A DNA stretch of 23,350 nt from JBMNUL01 sp050946255 (lineage in GTDB: Bacteria > Actinomycetota > Coriobacteriia > Coriobacteriales > CADBOM01). The position numbers were made by a program, and so were the translations under genes. Shown in pieces: positions 14,342 through 21,599 of the stretch. Each line of letters begins with the position of its first letter. Position 1 is the first letter of the stretch. Location of the stretch: NCBI GenBank assembly GCA_050946255.1, contig JBMNUL010000019.1:1-23350 (forward strand), written 5' to 3'. Under the pieces are notes generated by a model, which worked only from the letters and a program-made list of their open reading frames with translations, made no database searches and was not told the DNA's origin.

Positions 14342-14908
14342 ATAGTCTCAATTGAGTTTGAGAATAGGGTCAACGGGAAGCATTCAGTCGGGATAATTCC
14401 CCTTTTTTCAAAGAACGACGGGTTCAAGTCGATATGCGAAGGTATGGATCAATTGAAGCCGTCTGGTGAGGAGGCGACAGCTTTGAAGTGGGATTTCAAG
14501 GACATCGGAAGGTTTGGATTCAAGATCGGATATTCGCTGGAACCTGCATGGTTCACGCTGTGGCGCGATGCAGAGGATTACCGTCTCGTGCTCTTCTACA
14601 TCGACGAGGACGAGGAAGTCGTCAACACCACGGAGCATGTGCCTTTCGAGGTTGGGGACCCGATTATCGCCGAGGCAATTGACAACGGCCATGTCGAGAG
14701 CTGGGATGAGGATTACAACCTCAGCGATGATGAGCTTGGCGACGACCCCTTCACCTGGTCGCTCGACCTTGCCGATACCGACGCGAAGATTCTCCTGATG
14801 TCGCATGGCATGGGCGGCTTCCCGAAAATGGAGGATTTCCAGGCCGTTCTCACTGCGGTGCGCAAGGCATGCCCCGATTTTGGAAAGAACTTCGAGGAGA
14901 TTAACTAA
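14342..14908 (+). CDS. Unrecognised acidic protein with no standard start codon
   Basis: I do not recognise this protein. The frame reads well from about 14342 (IVSIEFENRVNGKHSVGIIP) to TAA at 14906-14908, giving up to 188 residues. It is strongly acidic in the second half (DEDEEVV, WDEDYNLSDDELGDD) and has no membrane segment, signal peptide or metal motif. AAGGAG (14326-14331) is 10 nt before an ATA codon at 14342, where an ATG would be expected; ATT at 14351 is another non-standard option. The first in-frame ATG is at 14444, which would discard 34 residues of protein-like sequence. A GTG at 14183, inside the repeats, also keeps the frame open but has no ribosome site. The gene may be start-less, use a rare start, or depend on the array. 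Confidence 0.6.
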   Translation: MVSIEFENRVNGKHSVGIIPLFSKNDGFKSICEGMDQLKPSGEEATALKWDFKDIGRFGFKIGYSLEPAWFTLWRDAEDYRLVLFYIDEDEEVVNTTEHVPFEVGDPIIAEAIDNGHVESWDEDYNLSDDELGDDPFTWSLDLADTDAKILLMSHGMGGFPKMEDFQAVLTAVRKACPDFGKNFEEIN

Positions 14909-14913
14909 CTATA

Positions 14914-15003
14914 GGAGTGTCATGCACGGGTGACTCGTCAGATGCCGACTTACCCAACGGGGTGTCATGCGCGGGCGACTCGTCAGATGCCGACCTGCCC
15001 AAT
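14914..15003. repeat. Two copies of a 45-bp tandem repeat just after a stop codon
   Basis: Units start at 14914 and 14959. They share GG(A/G)GTGTCATGC, then (A/G)CGGG(T/C)GACTCGTCAGATG and CCGAC(T/C)T(A/G)CCCAA(C/T). They differ at only about six of 45 positions, so the duplication is fairly recent. The first unit begins 6 nt after the stop of the preceding gene. Confidence 0.93.
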
Positions 15004-15016
15004 GAAAAATCAAGAA

Positions 15017-15046
15017 AACTGGCGGTCCATTTTCGGGCCGCCAGTT
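15017..15046. terminator. Hairpin between the acidic-protein gene and pta
   Basis: Nine-base stem AACTGGCGG (15017-15025) against CCGCCAGTT (15038-15046) with a 12-nt loop. An A-rich run lies on the left (T-rich when read on the minus strand), favouring termination of minus-strand transcripts such as pta; the convergent gene could also use it. Confidence 0.55.
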
Positions 15047-15079
15047 CTGTATTTGGAAGTTGCTGTCTTGAAAGCTGAT

Positions 15080-15255
15080 GGTGTCCCGTATGCCGCGCTG
15101 ACAACTTGCAGTCGTAACACCGGTTTCGATTCCGTGCCGCCGTCAAATTGCCGGCTCACGGCAGATCCAGCCGGCCTCGATTCAACGCCGCCGAAAAATT
15201 GCTGGTTCGCGAGCTGAGGCGCTGGTCTCGATTCCGAGTCGCCTTCGCCGAGAAC
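15080..15255. repeat. Degenerate 51-bp tandem repeat downstream of pta
   Basis: Units begin at 15122, 15173 and 15224 with a period of exactly 51 bp, and a more worn copy can be seen from about 15080. The shared block is GG(T/C)(T/C)TCGATTC, then GCCGCC or GTCGCC about 15 nt on. Copies have drifted to roughly 65-70% likeness, so the array is old. It lies between the pta stop (15273) and the hairpin at 15017-15046; with the 45-bp repeat this fills the gap 14909-15272. Confidence 0.75.
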
Positions 15256-15272
15256 ACGGCGGCAACGAACGG

Positions 15273-16268
15273 CTATCTCTTCTGCACCTGTGCCTGGACC
15301 GCGGTCATCGCAATCACTCCGAACACGTCGTCTGCAGAGCATCCGCGTGAGAGGTCGTTGACGGGCTTTGCGATTCCCTGCGTCACGGGGCCGTATGCCT
15401 CTGCCTTTGCCAAGCGCTGGACCAGCTTGTAGCCAATATTCCCGCTGTCGAGGTCAGGGAACACCAGCACGTTAGCCTTGCCGGCTACCTTGCTTCCCGG
15501 AGCTTTCTTCTCGCCCACCGACGGTACAATCGCGGCATCGAGCTGCAACTCTCCGTCTACCAGGAGGTCGGGCCTCTTATCCTTTGCCAGCTTTGCGGCC
15601 TCGCGGACCTTGTCGATCGAAGCTCCCTTTGCGCTCCCATACGTGGAGTGGGCGAGCATGGCCACCACGGGCTCGTCTCCAACGAAAGAACGGAACGATT
15701 CGGCCGAGCTGATCGCGATTTCGGACAGCGCCTCGGAGTCCGGGTACTGGTTGAGAGCGCAGTCGGCGAACAGGAACGTTCCATTATCACCAAACTCACA
15801 ATCGGGCACGATCATAATGAAGAATGCCGAGACCAGCTTGGTTCCCGGGGCGGTCTTTAGAATCTGAAGTGCCGGGCGAAGCACGTCGCCAGTTGCATGG
15901 CAGGCCCCGGACACCATCCCGTCGGCGATTCCGTCGTAGACCATCATCACGCCTTGGTAGAGGACGTCGCGGACCTTCTCGTCGGCCTCCTCTGGGGTCA
16001 TGCCCTTCTTCTTCCTGATCTCGAGCAGCTCGGATGCGAACTTGTCGTGATGGGGGGAATTGTTGGGATCGACAATCTCTATTCCGGTGAGGTCTATCCC
16101 ATGCGAGTTCACTTCATCTTGAGTTCCCAGCAGGATAATCTTTGCGATTCCCGCATCCACTGCCTTGCGTCCTGCCTCCACAACTCTCGGATCGTTACCC
16201 TCTGGCAGAACGATTGTCTGCACGTCGCTTCTGGCAATGTCGACCATCTTATTGAGGAAATCACTCAT
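15273..16268 (-). CDS. pta: Phosphate acetyltransferase
   Basis: Interconverts acetyl-CoA and acetyl phosphate in the cytoplasm, the first step of ATP-yielding acetate formation in fermenters. The 331 residues match the short (single-domain) Pta length. Family stretches include VLPEGNDPRVVEAGRKAVDA near the start, a GIADGMVSGACHATGDVLRP core, SAFFIMIVP, and the C-terminal ANVLVFPDLDSGNIGYKLVQ and GPVTQGIAKPVNDLSRG. The ATG at 16268 is preceded by GAAGGGAAG; an upstream frame extension to 16406 is unlikely to be translated. The usual partner acetate kinase (ackA) is not next to it: downstream are only repeats and a hairpin. Confidence 0.96.
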   Translation of the reverse strand: MSDFLNKMVDIARSDVQTIVLPEGNDPRVVEAGRKAVDAGIAKIILLGTQDEVNSHGIDLTGIEIVDPNNSPHHDKFASELLEIRKKKGMTPEEADEKVRDVLYQGVMMVYDGIADGMVSGACHATGDVLRPALQILKTAPGTKLVSAFFIMIVPDCEFGDNGTFLFADCALNQYPDSEALSEIAISSAESFRSFVGDEPVVAMLAHSTYGSAKGASIDKVREAAKLAKDKRPDLLVDGELQLDAAIVPSVGEKKAPGSKVAGKANVLVFPDLDSGNIGYKLVQRLAKAEAYGPVTQGIAKPVNDLSRGCSADDVFGVIAMTAVQAQVQKR

Positions 16269-16556
16269 TTTGCTTCCCTTCTCAATCGCACGGCAATCAA
16301 CCGCATCTGGCAAATTCAACGCTGTCGTCGGTGGGAATCTGAGACGCCAGCCCTCATCAAGTGCTCTCGATAAATAATAACCTCGCTTGCACAACTCACC
16401 TTGCACAATACCAAAGTCTGCCGCGGCCTCACACGACTGTTCGTGGCATCGGGGGCAAGAAAGTGCGCGATTGCGCTAAACTGAGGAAACTGTTGAATAA
16501 ACAGAAGCGCTGTGTTTCGGGCGCTGGTTTTGAAAGCCTCAACCGGAAGGTGATAA
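16269..16556. promoter_or_regulatory. Divergent region between pta and glf
   Basis: This gap of 288 bp has no gene and must hold the promoters of both pta (minus) and glf (plus). An AT-rich stretch, TCGATAAATAATAACC (about 16367-16382), is the likeliest promoter core. No convincing -35/-10 pair, riboswitch or repeat was found. Confidence 0.3.
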
Positions 16557-17759
16557 ATGAACATTGTCGACACTCGGGGGGAGCTTCCCCATCTGTCAGA
16601 TTACGATGCGATAATCATCGGCGCGGGGTTCGCCGGATCCGTTGTTGCCAGGGAGCTCGCAGAGCGCGCCGGCAAGAAGGTCGCGATTGTGGAGTCGCGA
16701 AACCACATCGGCGGAAACGCATATGACAAATACGACGACGCAGGGGTTCTCATCCACGCGTATGGCCCCCACATCTTCCATACCAACGACGCTCGTGCCT
16801 ATGAGTACCTTTCGAAGTACACCGAGTGGCTCGACTATCAGCACGAGGTGCTGGCCAACCTCAACGGTACCTACATCCCGGTTCCGTTCAACAAGAACTC
16901 GATCGATACGGTGTTCGATCACGACAAAGCCGAGAGATACATCAACAAGCTTGTCGAGACATTCGGAGACGAGCGCAAGGTGCCGATCATCGAGCTTCGC
17001 AAGAAGGATGACCCGGAGTTGGCTGAGATCGCAGACTTCGTCTACAACAACGTGTTCCTCTACTACACGCAGAAGCAGTGGGGGCTGACCCCGGAGGAGG
17101 TTGACCCGTCGGTCACCGCCCGCGTGCCGGTCTTCATCTCTCGCGACAACCGCTACTTCCAGGACAAGTACCAGGGAATGCCGCTCGAAGGCTACACAAA
17201 GCTGTTCGAGAACATGCTCGACCACGATGGGATCGACATCTACCTCTCCACCGATGGCCGCGATATTTTAGAGTTCGAGGACGCCGGGGACGGCAAGACG
17301 ATCGCCAAGGTAGACAGAAAGCCCTTTGAGGGGACGATTGTCTACACGGGCGCAATCGACGAGTTGTTTGGGAACAGGTTCGGCAGGCTCCCGTATCGCT
17401 CGCTCAACTTCGTCTACGAGACTTACCCCATCAAGCATTGGCAGCCTTGTGGAACCGTGAACTACACGGTAAGCGAGGATTACACACGCATCACCGAGTT
17501 CACCTACATGACGGGGCAGGACCTCAACGTCACCACGATCATGAAGGAGTACTCGCTTCCATACGAGGGGAAGCCCGGTCAGATCCCCTATTACGCGATT
17601 ATCAGCGAGGAGAATCAGGCTCACTACAACAAGTACAAGAAGTTGGCCGACGGTATCCACGACTTCCATCTCATTGGACGTTTGGCCGAGTACCGCTACT
17701 ACAACATGGACGCGATCGTCTCGCGTGCGCTCGAGCTGGCGGACCAGCTCTGTGGGTAA
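16557..17759 (+). CDS. glf: UDP-galactopyranose mutase
   Basis: Flavoenzyme that converts UDP-galactopyranose to UDP-galactofuranose in the cytoplasm, supplying galactofuranose for surface glycans. It has 400 residues. The N-terminal FAD fold is IIIGAGFAGSVVARELAE, then VESRNHIGGNAYD and GPHIFHTND, all hallmarks of Glf. The substrate-pocket region contains FNKNSID, QKQWGLTPEE and FVYETYPI, and the C-terminus has the RLAEYRYYNMD block. Start ATG with GGAAGG 6 nt upstream. The N-terminus is about 15 residues longer than typical before the FAD motif. A glycosyltransferase gene follows 96 nt downstream on the same strand. Confidence 0.97.
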   Translation: MNIVDTRGELPHLSDYDAIIIGAGFAGSVVARELAERAGKKVAIVESRNHIGGNAYDKYDDAGVLIHAYGPHIFHTNDARAYEYLSKYTEWLDYQHEVLANLNGTYIPVPFNKNSIDTVFDHDKAERYINKLVETFGDERKVPIIELRKKDDPELAEIADFVYNNVFLYYTQKQWGLTPEEVDPSVTARVPVFISRDNRYFQDKYQGMPLEGYTKLFENMLDHDGIDIYLSTDGRDILEFEDAGDGKTIAKVDRKPFEGTIVYTGAIDELFGNRFGRLPYRSLNFVYETYPIKHWQPCGTVNYTVSEDYTRITEFTYMTGQDLNVTTIMKEYSLPYEGKPGQIPYYAIISEENQAHYNKYKKLADGIHDFHLIGRLAEYRYYNMDAIVSRALELADQLCG

Positions 17760-17855
17760 TCAGTCCAACAACCTTGCAAATTCCAGGGATGCGGCATCTG
17801 ATCTTGTGGCGCATTTTGGAAATGCTGCATTGATAGCTAAAGGGGGAACATCCAA

Positions 17856-18905
17856 TTGGGGGAGATTGGGAGTGAGAAAGTCCTGACCTATGTGGTGCCA
17901 TGCTACAACTCCGCAGAGTACATGGACCACTGCATCGGTTCGCTTATCGAAGGGTCGGAAGGGCATCTCGATTCCGTCGAGGTAATCATCGTCGACGATG
18001 GGTCCAGCAAGGACAACACGCTTGAGAAGGCCAAGGCCTGGGAGGCAAAATATCCGGGTGTGGTCAGGGCAATTCACCAAGAGAACAAGGGACATGGGGG
18101 AGCTCTGAACACCGGGCTCGACAATGCCCACGGCACTTATTTCAAGGTCGTGGATTCTGACGACTGGCTTGAAGTCGAGTCTGCCAAGATAATCCTCGAG
18201 TTGCTGACGTTGTTCAGTCAGAGAGAGAAGCCAATCGACCTCTTGCTCGCCAACTACATCTACGACAACATCGACCGCGGCCAAGAGGTAATGGATTACA
18301 AGGGAATCTTGCCAATTGGCCGAGAGTTCACATGGGACGAGGTCGGGCGATTCGGCCTCTCCAGGTACATCCTCATGCACTCGGTGTTCTATCGCACAGA
18401 GGTGCTCCGCGAGTGCGGGATACGTCTTCCAGAGCACACGTTCTATGTGGACAACATCTTCGTTTACGTTCCGCTGCCTTATGTGAAGACAATGTTCTAC
18501 GTCGACCTTGATTGCTACATGTACTTCATCGGGCGTGAGGACCAATCTGTGAACGAAAAGGTCATGATTGGGCGCGTTGACCAGCAGTTGAAGATTACCC
18601 GGATCATGATAGATGCCTATCGACTGCAACAGGATGTCAAGAACCCGAAGCTCCGTAAATATATGGAGAACTACCTGCTGATGATGATGACTATATCGTC
18701 GGTTTTCAGCCTTCTCTCCGATAGGCCCAACAAGTATCAGCTCAAAGAGGGAATCTGGAGCTATTTGCAGGAGCACGATCCAGAGACATACCCCAAGCTT
18801 CGGCACTCGATTTTTGGGTATGGAACCAACATGAAGACCAATCTGGGAAACGCATTCACGATTTTTCTCTACCGAATTGCCAGGGCTATTTTCAAGTTCA
18901 ATTAG
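17856..18905 (+). CDS. Family 2 glycosyltransferase
   Basis: This protein of 349 residues has a GT-A fold: LTYVVPCYNSAEYMDHC at the N-terminus, VEVIIVDDGSSKDNT for nucleotide-sugar binding, a HGGALNTGLDNA loop, and DSDDW as the metal-binding DxD. The C-terminal half has no predicted transmembrane span but ends in an amphipathic, basic and aromatic segment (FLYRIARAIFKFN) that may touch the membrane. Start is TTG with AGGGGG about 9 nt upstream. It stands right after glf, so a role in adding galactofuranose or another sugar to a surface glycan is a reasonable inference; the acceptor is unknown. Confidence 0.9.
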   Translation: MGEIGSEKVLTYVVPCYNSAEYMDHCIGSLIEGSEGHLDSVEVIIVDDGSSKDNTLEKAKAWEAKYPGVVRAIHQENKGHGGALNTGLDNAHGTYFKVVDSDDWLEVESAKIILELLTLFSQREKPIDLLLANYIYDNIDRGQEVMDYKGILPIGREFTWDEVGRFGLSRYILMHSVFYRTEVLRECGIRLPEHTFYVDNIFVYVPLPYVKTMFYVDLDCYMYFIGREDQSVNEKVMIGRVDQQLKITRIMIDAYRLQQDVKNPKLRKYMENYLLMMMTISSVFSLLSDRPNKYQLKEGIWSYLQEHDPETYPKLRHSIFGYGTNMKTNLGNAFTIFLYRIARAIFKFN

Positions 18906-18951
18906 CGAAGGCACGTTCAACTAGCTCGGGCATAATCAGCTGGCATGAAGA

Positions 18952-18981
18952 AATGGCCGCGGGGTTTCACCTGCGGCCATT
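18952..18981. terminator. Hairpin after the glycosyltransferase gene
   Basis: Nine-base perfect stem AATGGCCGC (18952-18960) against GCGGCCATT (18973-18981), 12-nt loop. No T-run follows, so intrinsic termination is uncertain. The right arm is duplicated at 19041-19049, so the left arm can pair with either copy. Confidence 0.45.
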
Positions 18982-19058
18982 GTCGTGTCTATTTGCAGTT
19001 TTCCGACGCTTGTTCGTCGTGCATTGGGCTGTTTTCACCTGCGGCCATTGTCGTGTCT
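18965..19058. repeat. Exact 26-bp direct repeat, 68 bp apart
   Basis: The same 26 bases, beginning TTTCACCTGCGGCCATTG and ending TCGTGTCT, occur at 18965-18990 and 19033-19058. The second copy ends next to the stop of the GNAT gene at 19059. No mismatches, so recent or selected. Confidence 0.95.
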
Positions 19059-19547
19059 TCAAGCCTTTTCCGGTTCAGATTCATCGTCCATTTCCATCTT
19101 GAAAGCGATATCCGCCCGTTCAAACGGGAAAAGCTCTTTATCAACTGGGATTTCCTCGAAGCCGAACTTTCGGTATAGATGAATCGCATGCGTGCATTTC
19201 TTGTTGGAGACGATCAGGATTCTCTGCACGTTCTTCTCCCGGGCGTAATCTATGCAGGCTTTTAGGCAGGCACTACCGGCGCCTTTCCCGGTATACATGC
19301 CTCTAGCAGCAAGCTTCATCAGCTCCCATTCACCGTCTTCGCGAGGTGCGATCATTGCAACCGCCATTGCGCTGTCATCGTCATCTACGGCAACGAAGAT
19401 TTGACCTCCTCTGTTGAGGTAGGCATCGATATTCTCGAATTCCCTCTCATCCTGTTCCTCTACTTTATGGAACATCTCGGAAATCCAAGCTCTGTTCATA
19501 TCGATGAAATCCTGGCGATATCTCTCTTCGAACGGAATTACTCTCAT
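19059..19547 (-). CDS. GNAT-family N-acetyltransferase
   Basis: A single GNAT domain of 162 residues. MRVIPFEERYRQDFIDMNRAW opens the fold, and the acetyl-CoA loop is ARGMYTGKGAGSACLKACIDYA (a variant Q/RxxGxG/A loop). The closing motif is HAIHLYRKFGFEEI, typical of GNAT motif B. It transfers an acetyl group to an amine or peptide N-terminus; the substrate cannot be told. It lies 2 nt downstream of a MarR-type gene on the same strand, with GAAGGG before the ATG, so the two are one operon and the enzyme may be induced by the same compound it modifies. Confidence 0.9.
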   Translation of the reverse strand: MRVIPFEERYRQDFIDMNRAWISEMFHKVEEQDEREFENIDAYLNRGGQIFVAVDDDDSAMAVAMIAPREDGEWELMKLAARGMYTGKGAGSACLKACIDYAREKNVQRILIVSNKKCTHAIHLYRKFGFEEIPVDKELFPFERADIAFKMEMDDESEPEKA

Positions 19548-19549
19548 GG

Positions 19550-19984
19550 TCAGCCCTTCTCGCCTCTGCTTAATATGTCTGTGATCAAATCAAGCGCGGC
19601 CCTCAGCTCGTCTTCTTCTTTGGGGGTCAGATCTCCGATGATTCTCTTTACGTCTGCATCTGATTTCCGAATGAAATCCTCGGTCCTTTCTCTTCCGGTC
19701 TTCGTAAGGTACAGGCACTGGGAACGTTTGTCCTGCTCAGATGGTTTCCGCTCGATGTAGCCTTTCTTCACATATCCGTTGATGATGCGGGACAGATAGC
19801 TCTTGTCGATCTTCATCGTCTTGGCGATATGCGCGGCATTGCATCCTTCGTCCTCGTATATCTCGAACATCACCCTTGCTTCCGTAACGGAGTATTCGGA
19901 CCCGAGGTAATGGATTCCAAGAAGGTTCATAGCTGGCATGTAAAAGCGGTTGAAGGAACGGATCCTCTGCACGATGTCTGACAC
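19550..19984 (-). CDS. MarR-family transcriptional regulator
   Basis: A winged-helix MarR protein of 144 residues. The recognition region is CNAAHIAKTMKIDKSYLSRIINGYVKKGYIER (helices 3-4), the wing is KPSEQDKRSQCLYLTKTGRE, and helical dimerisation segments flank both. Start is GTG with GAGGGAA 7 nt upstream. It heads a two-gene operon with a GNAT acetyltransferase, and two operator-like inverted repeats cover the predicted promoter, so autorepression relieved by a small ligand is the likely mode. Ligand unknown. Confidence 0.93.
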   Translation of the reverse strand: MSDIVQRIRSFNRFYMPAMNLLGIHYLGSEYSVTEARVMFEIYEDEGCNAAHIAKTMKIDKSYLSRIINGYVKKGYIERKPSEQDKRSQCLYLTKTGRERTEDFIRKSDADVKRIIGDLTPKEEDELRAALDLITDILSRGEKG

Positions 19985-20036
19985 TTGGCACTTCCCTCAG
20001 TCTGTGTGACGTGATGGTTTCTTTCCAAGAAGTATT

Positions 20037-20095
20037 GGTTGATTTTGTCAACCAAATTTAGAATAAATTAGAATAGTGGATTTTGTCAACTATTC
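20037..20095 (-). promoter_or_regulatory. Promoter of the marR-GNAT operon with twin operators
   Basis: On the minus strand TTGACA (20084-20089) is followed after 18 bp by TATTCT (20060-20065), a reasonable sigma-70 promoter. Two inverted repeats share the centre TTTTG: GGTTGA-TTTTG-TCAACC (20037-20053, perfect) and GAATAGTGGA-TTTTG-TCAACTATTC (20071-20095, one mismatch). One covers the -35, the other lies just past the -10; centres are 38 bp apart. This is the placement expected for MarR self-repression. Confidence 0.7.
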
Positions 20096-20130
20096 TTTCG
20101 GGCAGCCAACTGGGGACAATCAAACAATCT

Positions 20131-20206
20131 TGCGGATAATCAATTGCGGATAATCAACAAAATTGCGGATAGTCAAGTACTCTCGCGGGTAATCAACAAA
20201 TCTTGC
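20131..20206. repeat. Short repeats of TTGCGGATAATCAAC type
   Basis: TGCGGATAATCAA occurs exactly at 20131-20143 and 20145-20157, then in altered form near 20164 (TGCGGATAGTCAA) and 20183 (CGCGGGTAATCAA), with a fragment near 20203. Spacing is irregular (14-20 bp). It lies upstream of the MarR promoter and downstream of the hydrolase gene, and could be an extended binding region or replication slippage. Confidence 0.8.
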
Positions 20207-20233
20207 AGATTATATTGCTGGCAGTGGAACTAT

Positions 20234-20354
20234 GTTTGCTGGCCGTGATGTGATGCTGTGTCTGCTGGTCTTGGTGCTGCGCCGGCCGTGGTGCTGTGCC
20301 TGCTGGTTTTGGTGCTGCGCCGGCTGGCTGTGATGCTAAGCTTGCTGACCGAGC
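20234..20354. repeat. GCTG-rich tandem repeat, 39-bp unit, after the hydrolase gene
   Basis: TGCTGGT(C/T)TTGGTGCTGCGCCGGC occurs at 20262-20285 and 20301-20324 (period 39 bp, one mismatch). GCTGGCCGTGATG-like words extend it on both sides. With the preceding short repeats it fills most of the 19985-20369 gap; no gene was seen there. Confidence 0.85.
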
Positions 20355-20369
20355 GCTGTGCTCCAGCAA

Positions 20370-21494
20370 TCAACCTTGTGACGAAAAAGAATCCAGCATT
20401 TCCCTCAGAGTATTGCAAAAAGCCTCTGTGTCTTCATATTGCGGATAATGGCCGCAGCCGTCTATCAGTTCCATCTGTTTTTCAGGAGCTGTGATGGAAT
20501 CAAAGTATTCCTCTGTGCATTCGACCGGTGTCGTCCAATCCTCTGAGCCTGATATAAATCCGACTGGGACTTGATATTGCAACCCATACTCGCGCACATC
20601 AATTTCCATGGAGTAATCAAACAGGTTCTGGTTAAGAGCAAGGAACTCCTCCGTGTTCATGCCCTTCAACATCCATCGAAAATCATCAAACCCGAAGAAT
20701 GGCGATTTCACTGTCAGCCACGAGGAGTTGTTGTCTGCCTTCTCCGACACATGATATTGATCTGTTTGACTTCGCAGATTCAGCAGTGATTCCGTTGTCC
20801 GATCGGCCAAGTATTCCTGGTAGGCCTTTTCCATGGAGGACGTATCGTCACCTGAGTTTCTGGCGATCTGCAAAGCGTTTTCATAACTGCTGGTTTCGCT
20901 TTCCTCGGCAGAAAGAAGCTGTCCTACGCCGATGTAGGCGGTCACTTTATCAGGGTGGGAGAGGACATAGCAGCTGCCAACGGCAGTTCCGTAGGAATGA
21001 CCAATGATGATGACCTTGTCCTTGTTGAACCTCATGCAAACATAGTCGATCAGTTCGTCCAGGTCCGCCTGTGTCTGTTCAAAGGTAACAGTCACGTTAT
21101 CCGGATCGTTGCTCTCGTTCCGAAAGTATGTCCTGCCACAGCCACGCTGGTCCCAGTTAACGAATGTGTAAGAATCCGTAAGCTGCTGTTCAAACACATA
21201 TGTGGTATAGGCATCTGGTCCTGCCGGGCCGCCGTGAAGCCAGATGACGACGGGATTGCTCACATCCTGTCCGCGAATAAGGAGATATTGTTCCTGACCT
21301 CCAAGTGTCACATACGTTTCCTCATCAATTCCATTGGGAGTGGCAATATGATTCTCGTAGTATGTGCTGACGCGGGCAATCACGAAAATCAAGATCAGGG
21401 CAATAAGCAGCCCAAGACAACACAGGGCTACCCATTTGAGAATTTTTCTTACAGGTGACTTGAGACTCGACGATGATGTTGCGGTCTTCTCCAC
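20370..21494 (-). CDS. Membrane-anchored alpha/beta hydrolase, proline-iminopeptidase-like
   Basis: The protein has 374 residues. A basic N-terminus is followed by one hydrophobic span (about 19-42, WVALCCLGLLIALILIFVIA), so the enzyme is probably anchored with its catalytic domain outside. The hydrolase fold shows HGGPAGP (oxyanion region), NWDQRGCGRT, nucleophile elbow GHSYG, the acid in SGSEDWTTP and the His in DGCGHYPQYE: the complete triad of the S33 peptidase/epoxide-hydrolase group. Likely a peptidase or esterase; substrate unknown. Start is GTG, with GGGG about 5 nt before it. Transcribed alone. The sequence style looks closer to Clostridia than to the window's other genes, hinting at transfer (impression only). 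Confidence 0.88.
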   Translation of the reverse strand: MEKTATSSSSLKSPVRKILKWVALCCLGLLIALILIFVIARVSTYYENHIATPNGIDEETYVTLGGQEQYLLIRGQDVSNPVVIWLHGGPAGPDAYTTYVFEQQLTDSYTFVNWDQRGCGRTYFRNESNDPDNVTVTFEQTQADLDELIDYVCMRFNKDKVIIIGHSYGTAVGSCYVLSHPDKVTAYIGVGQLLSAEESETSSYENALQIARNSGDDTSSMEKAYQEYLADRTTESLLNLRSQTDQYHVSEKADNNSSWLTVKSPFFGFDDFRWMLKGMNTEEFLALNQNLFDYSMEIDVREYGLQYQVPVGFISGSEDWTTPVECTEEYFDSITAPEKQMELIDGCGHYPQYEDTEAFCNTLREMLDSFSSQG

Positions 21495-21541
21495 CCATAC
21501 CCCTATCTAGGTTCTGATTTGCCTGTTTAGCATACTACGTT

Positions 21542-21570
21542 CATATAGTGTGCAGCTGCCCTTCAGACAA
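21542..21570 (-). promoter_or_regulatory. Predicted promoter of the alpha/beta hydrolase gene
   Basis: Read on the minus strand, TTGTCT (21565-21570) is followed after 17 bp by TATATG (21542-21547), about 45 bp before the GTG start. Match to sigma-70 consensus is moderate at both boxes, spacing ideal. Confidence 0.4.
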
Positions 21571-21599
21571 ATTGGAATTAATAGACGGCAGACCGGCAT

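Larger units (their letters stand above)
13989..14345 (+). other. Open frame through a Trp-rich repeat array (uncertain coding)
   Basis: From an ATG at 13989 a frame of 118 codons runs through the whole tandem array to TAG at 14343-14345. It encodes a Trp/Gly-rich product in which YWNS and similar words recur because the DNA repeats. No ribosome site precedes the ATG, and the unit length (67-70 bp) makes successive copies read in different frames, so ordinary coding is doubtful. It is listed because the downstream gene lacks its own standard start and this frame could be joined to it by a change in repeat number. The upstream part of the gap (13972-14050) shows only AT-rich sequence. Confidence 0.2.
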
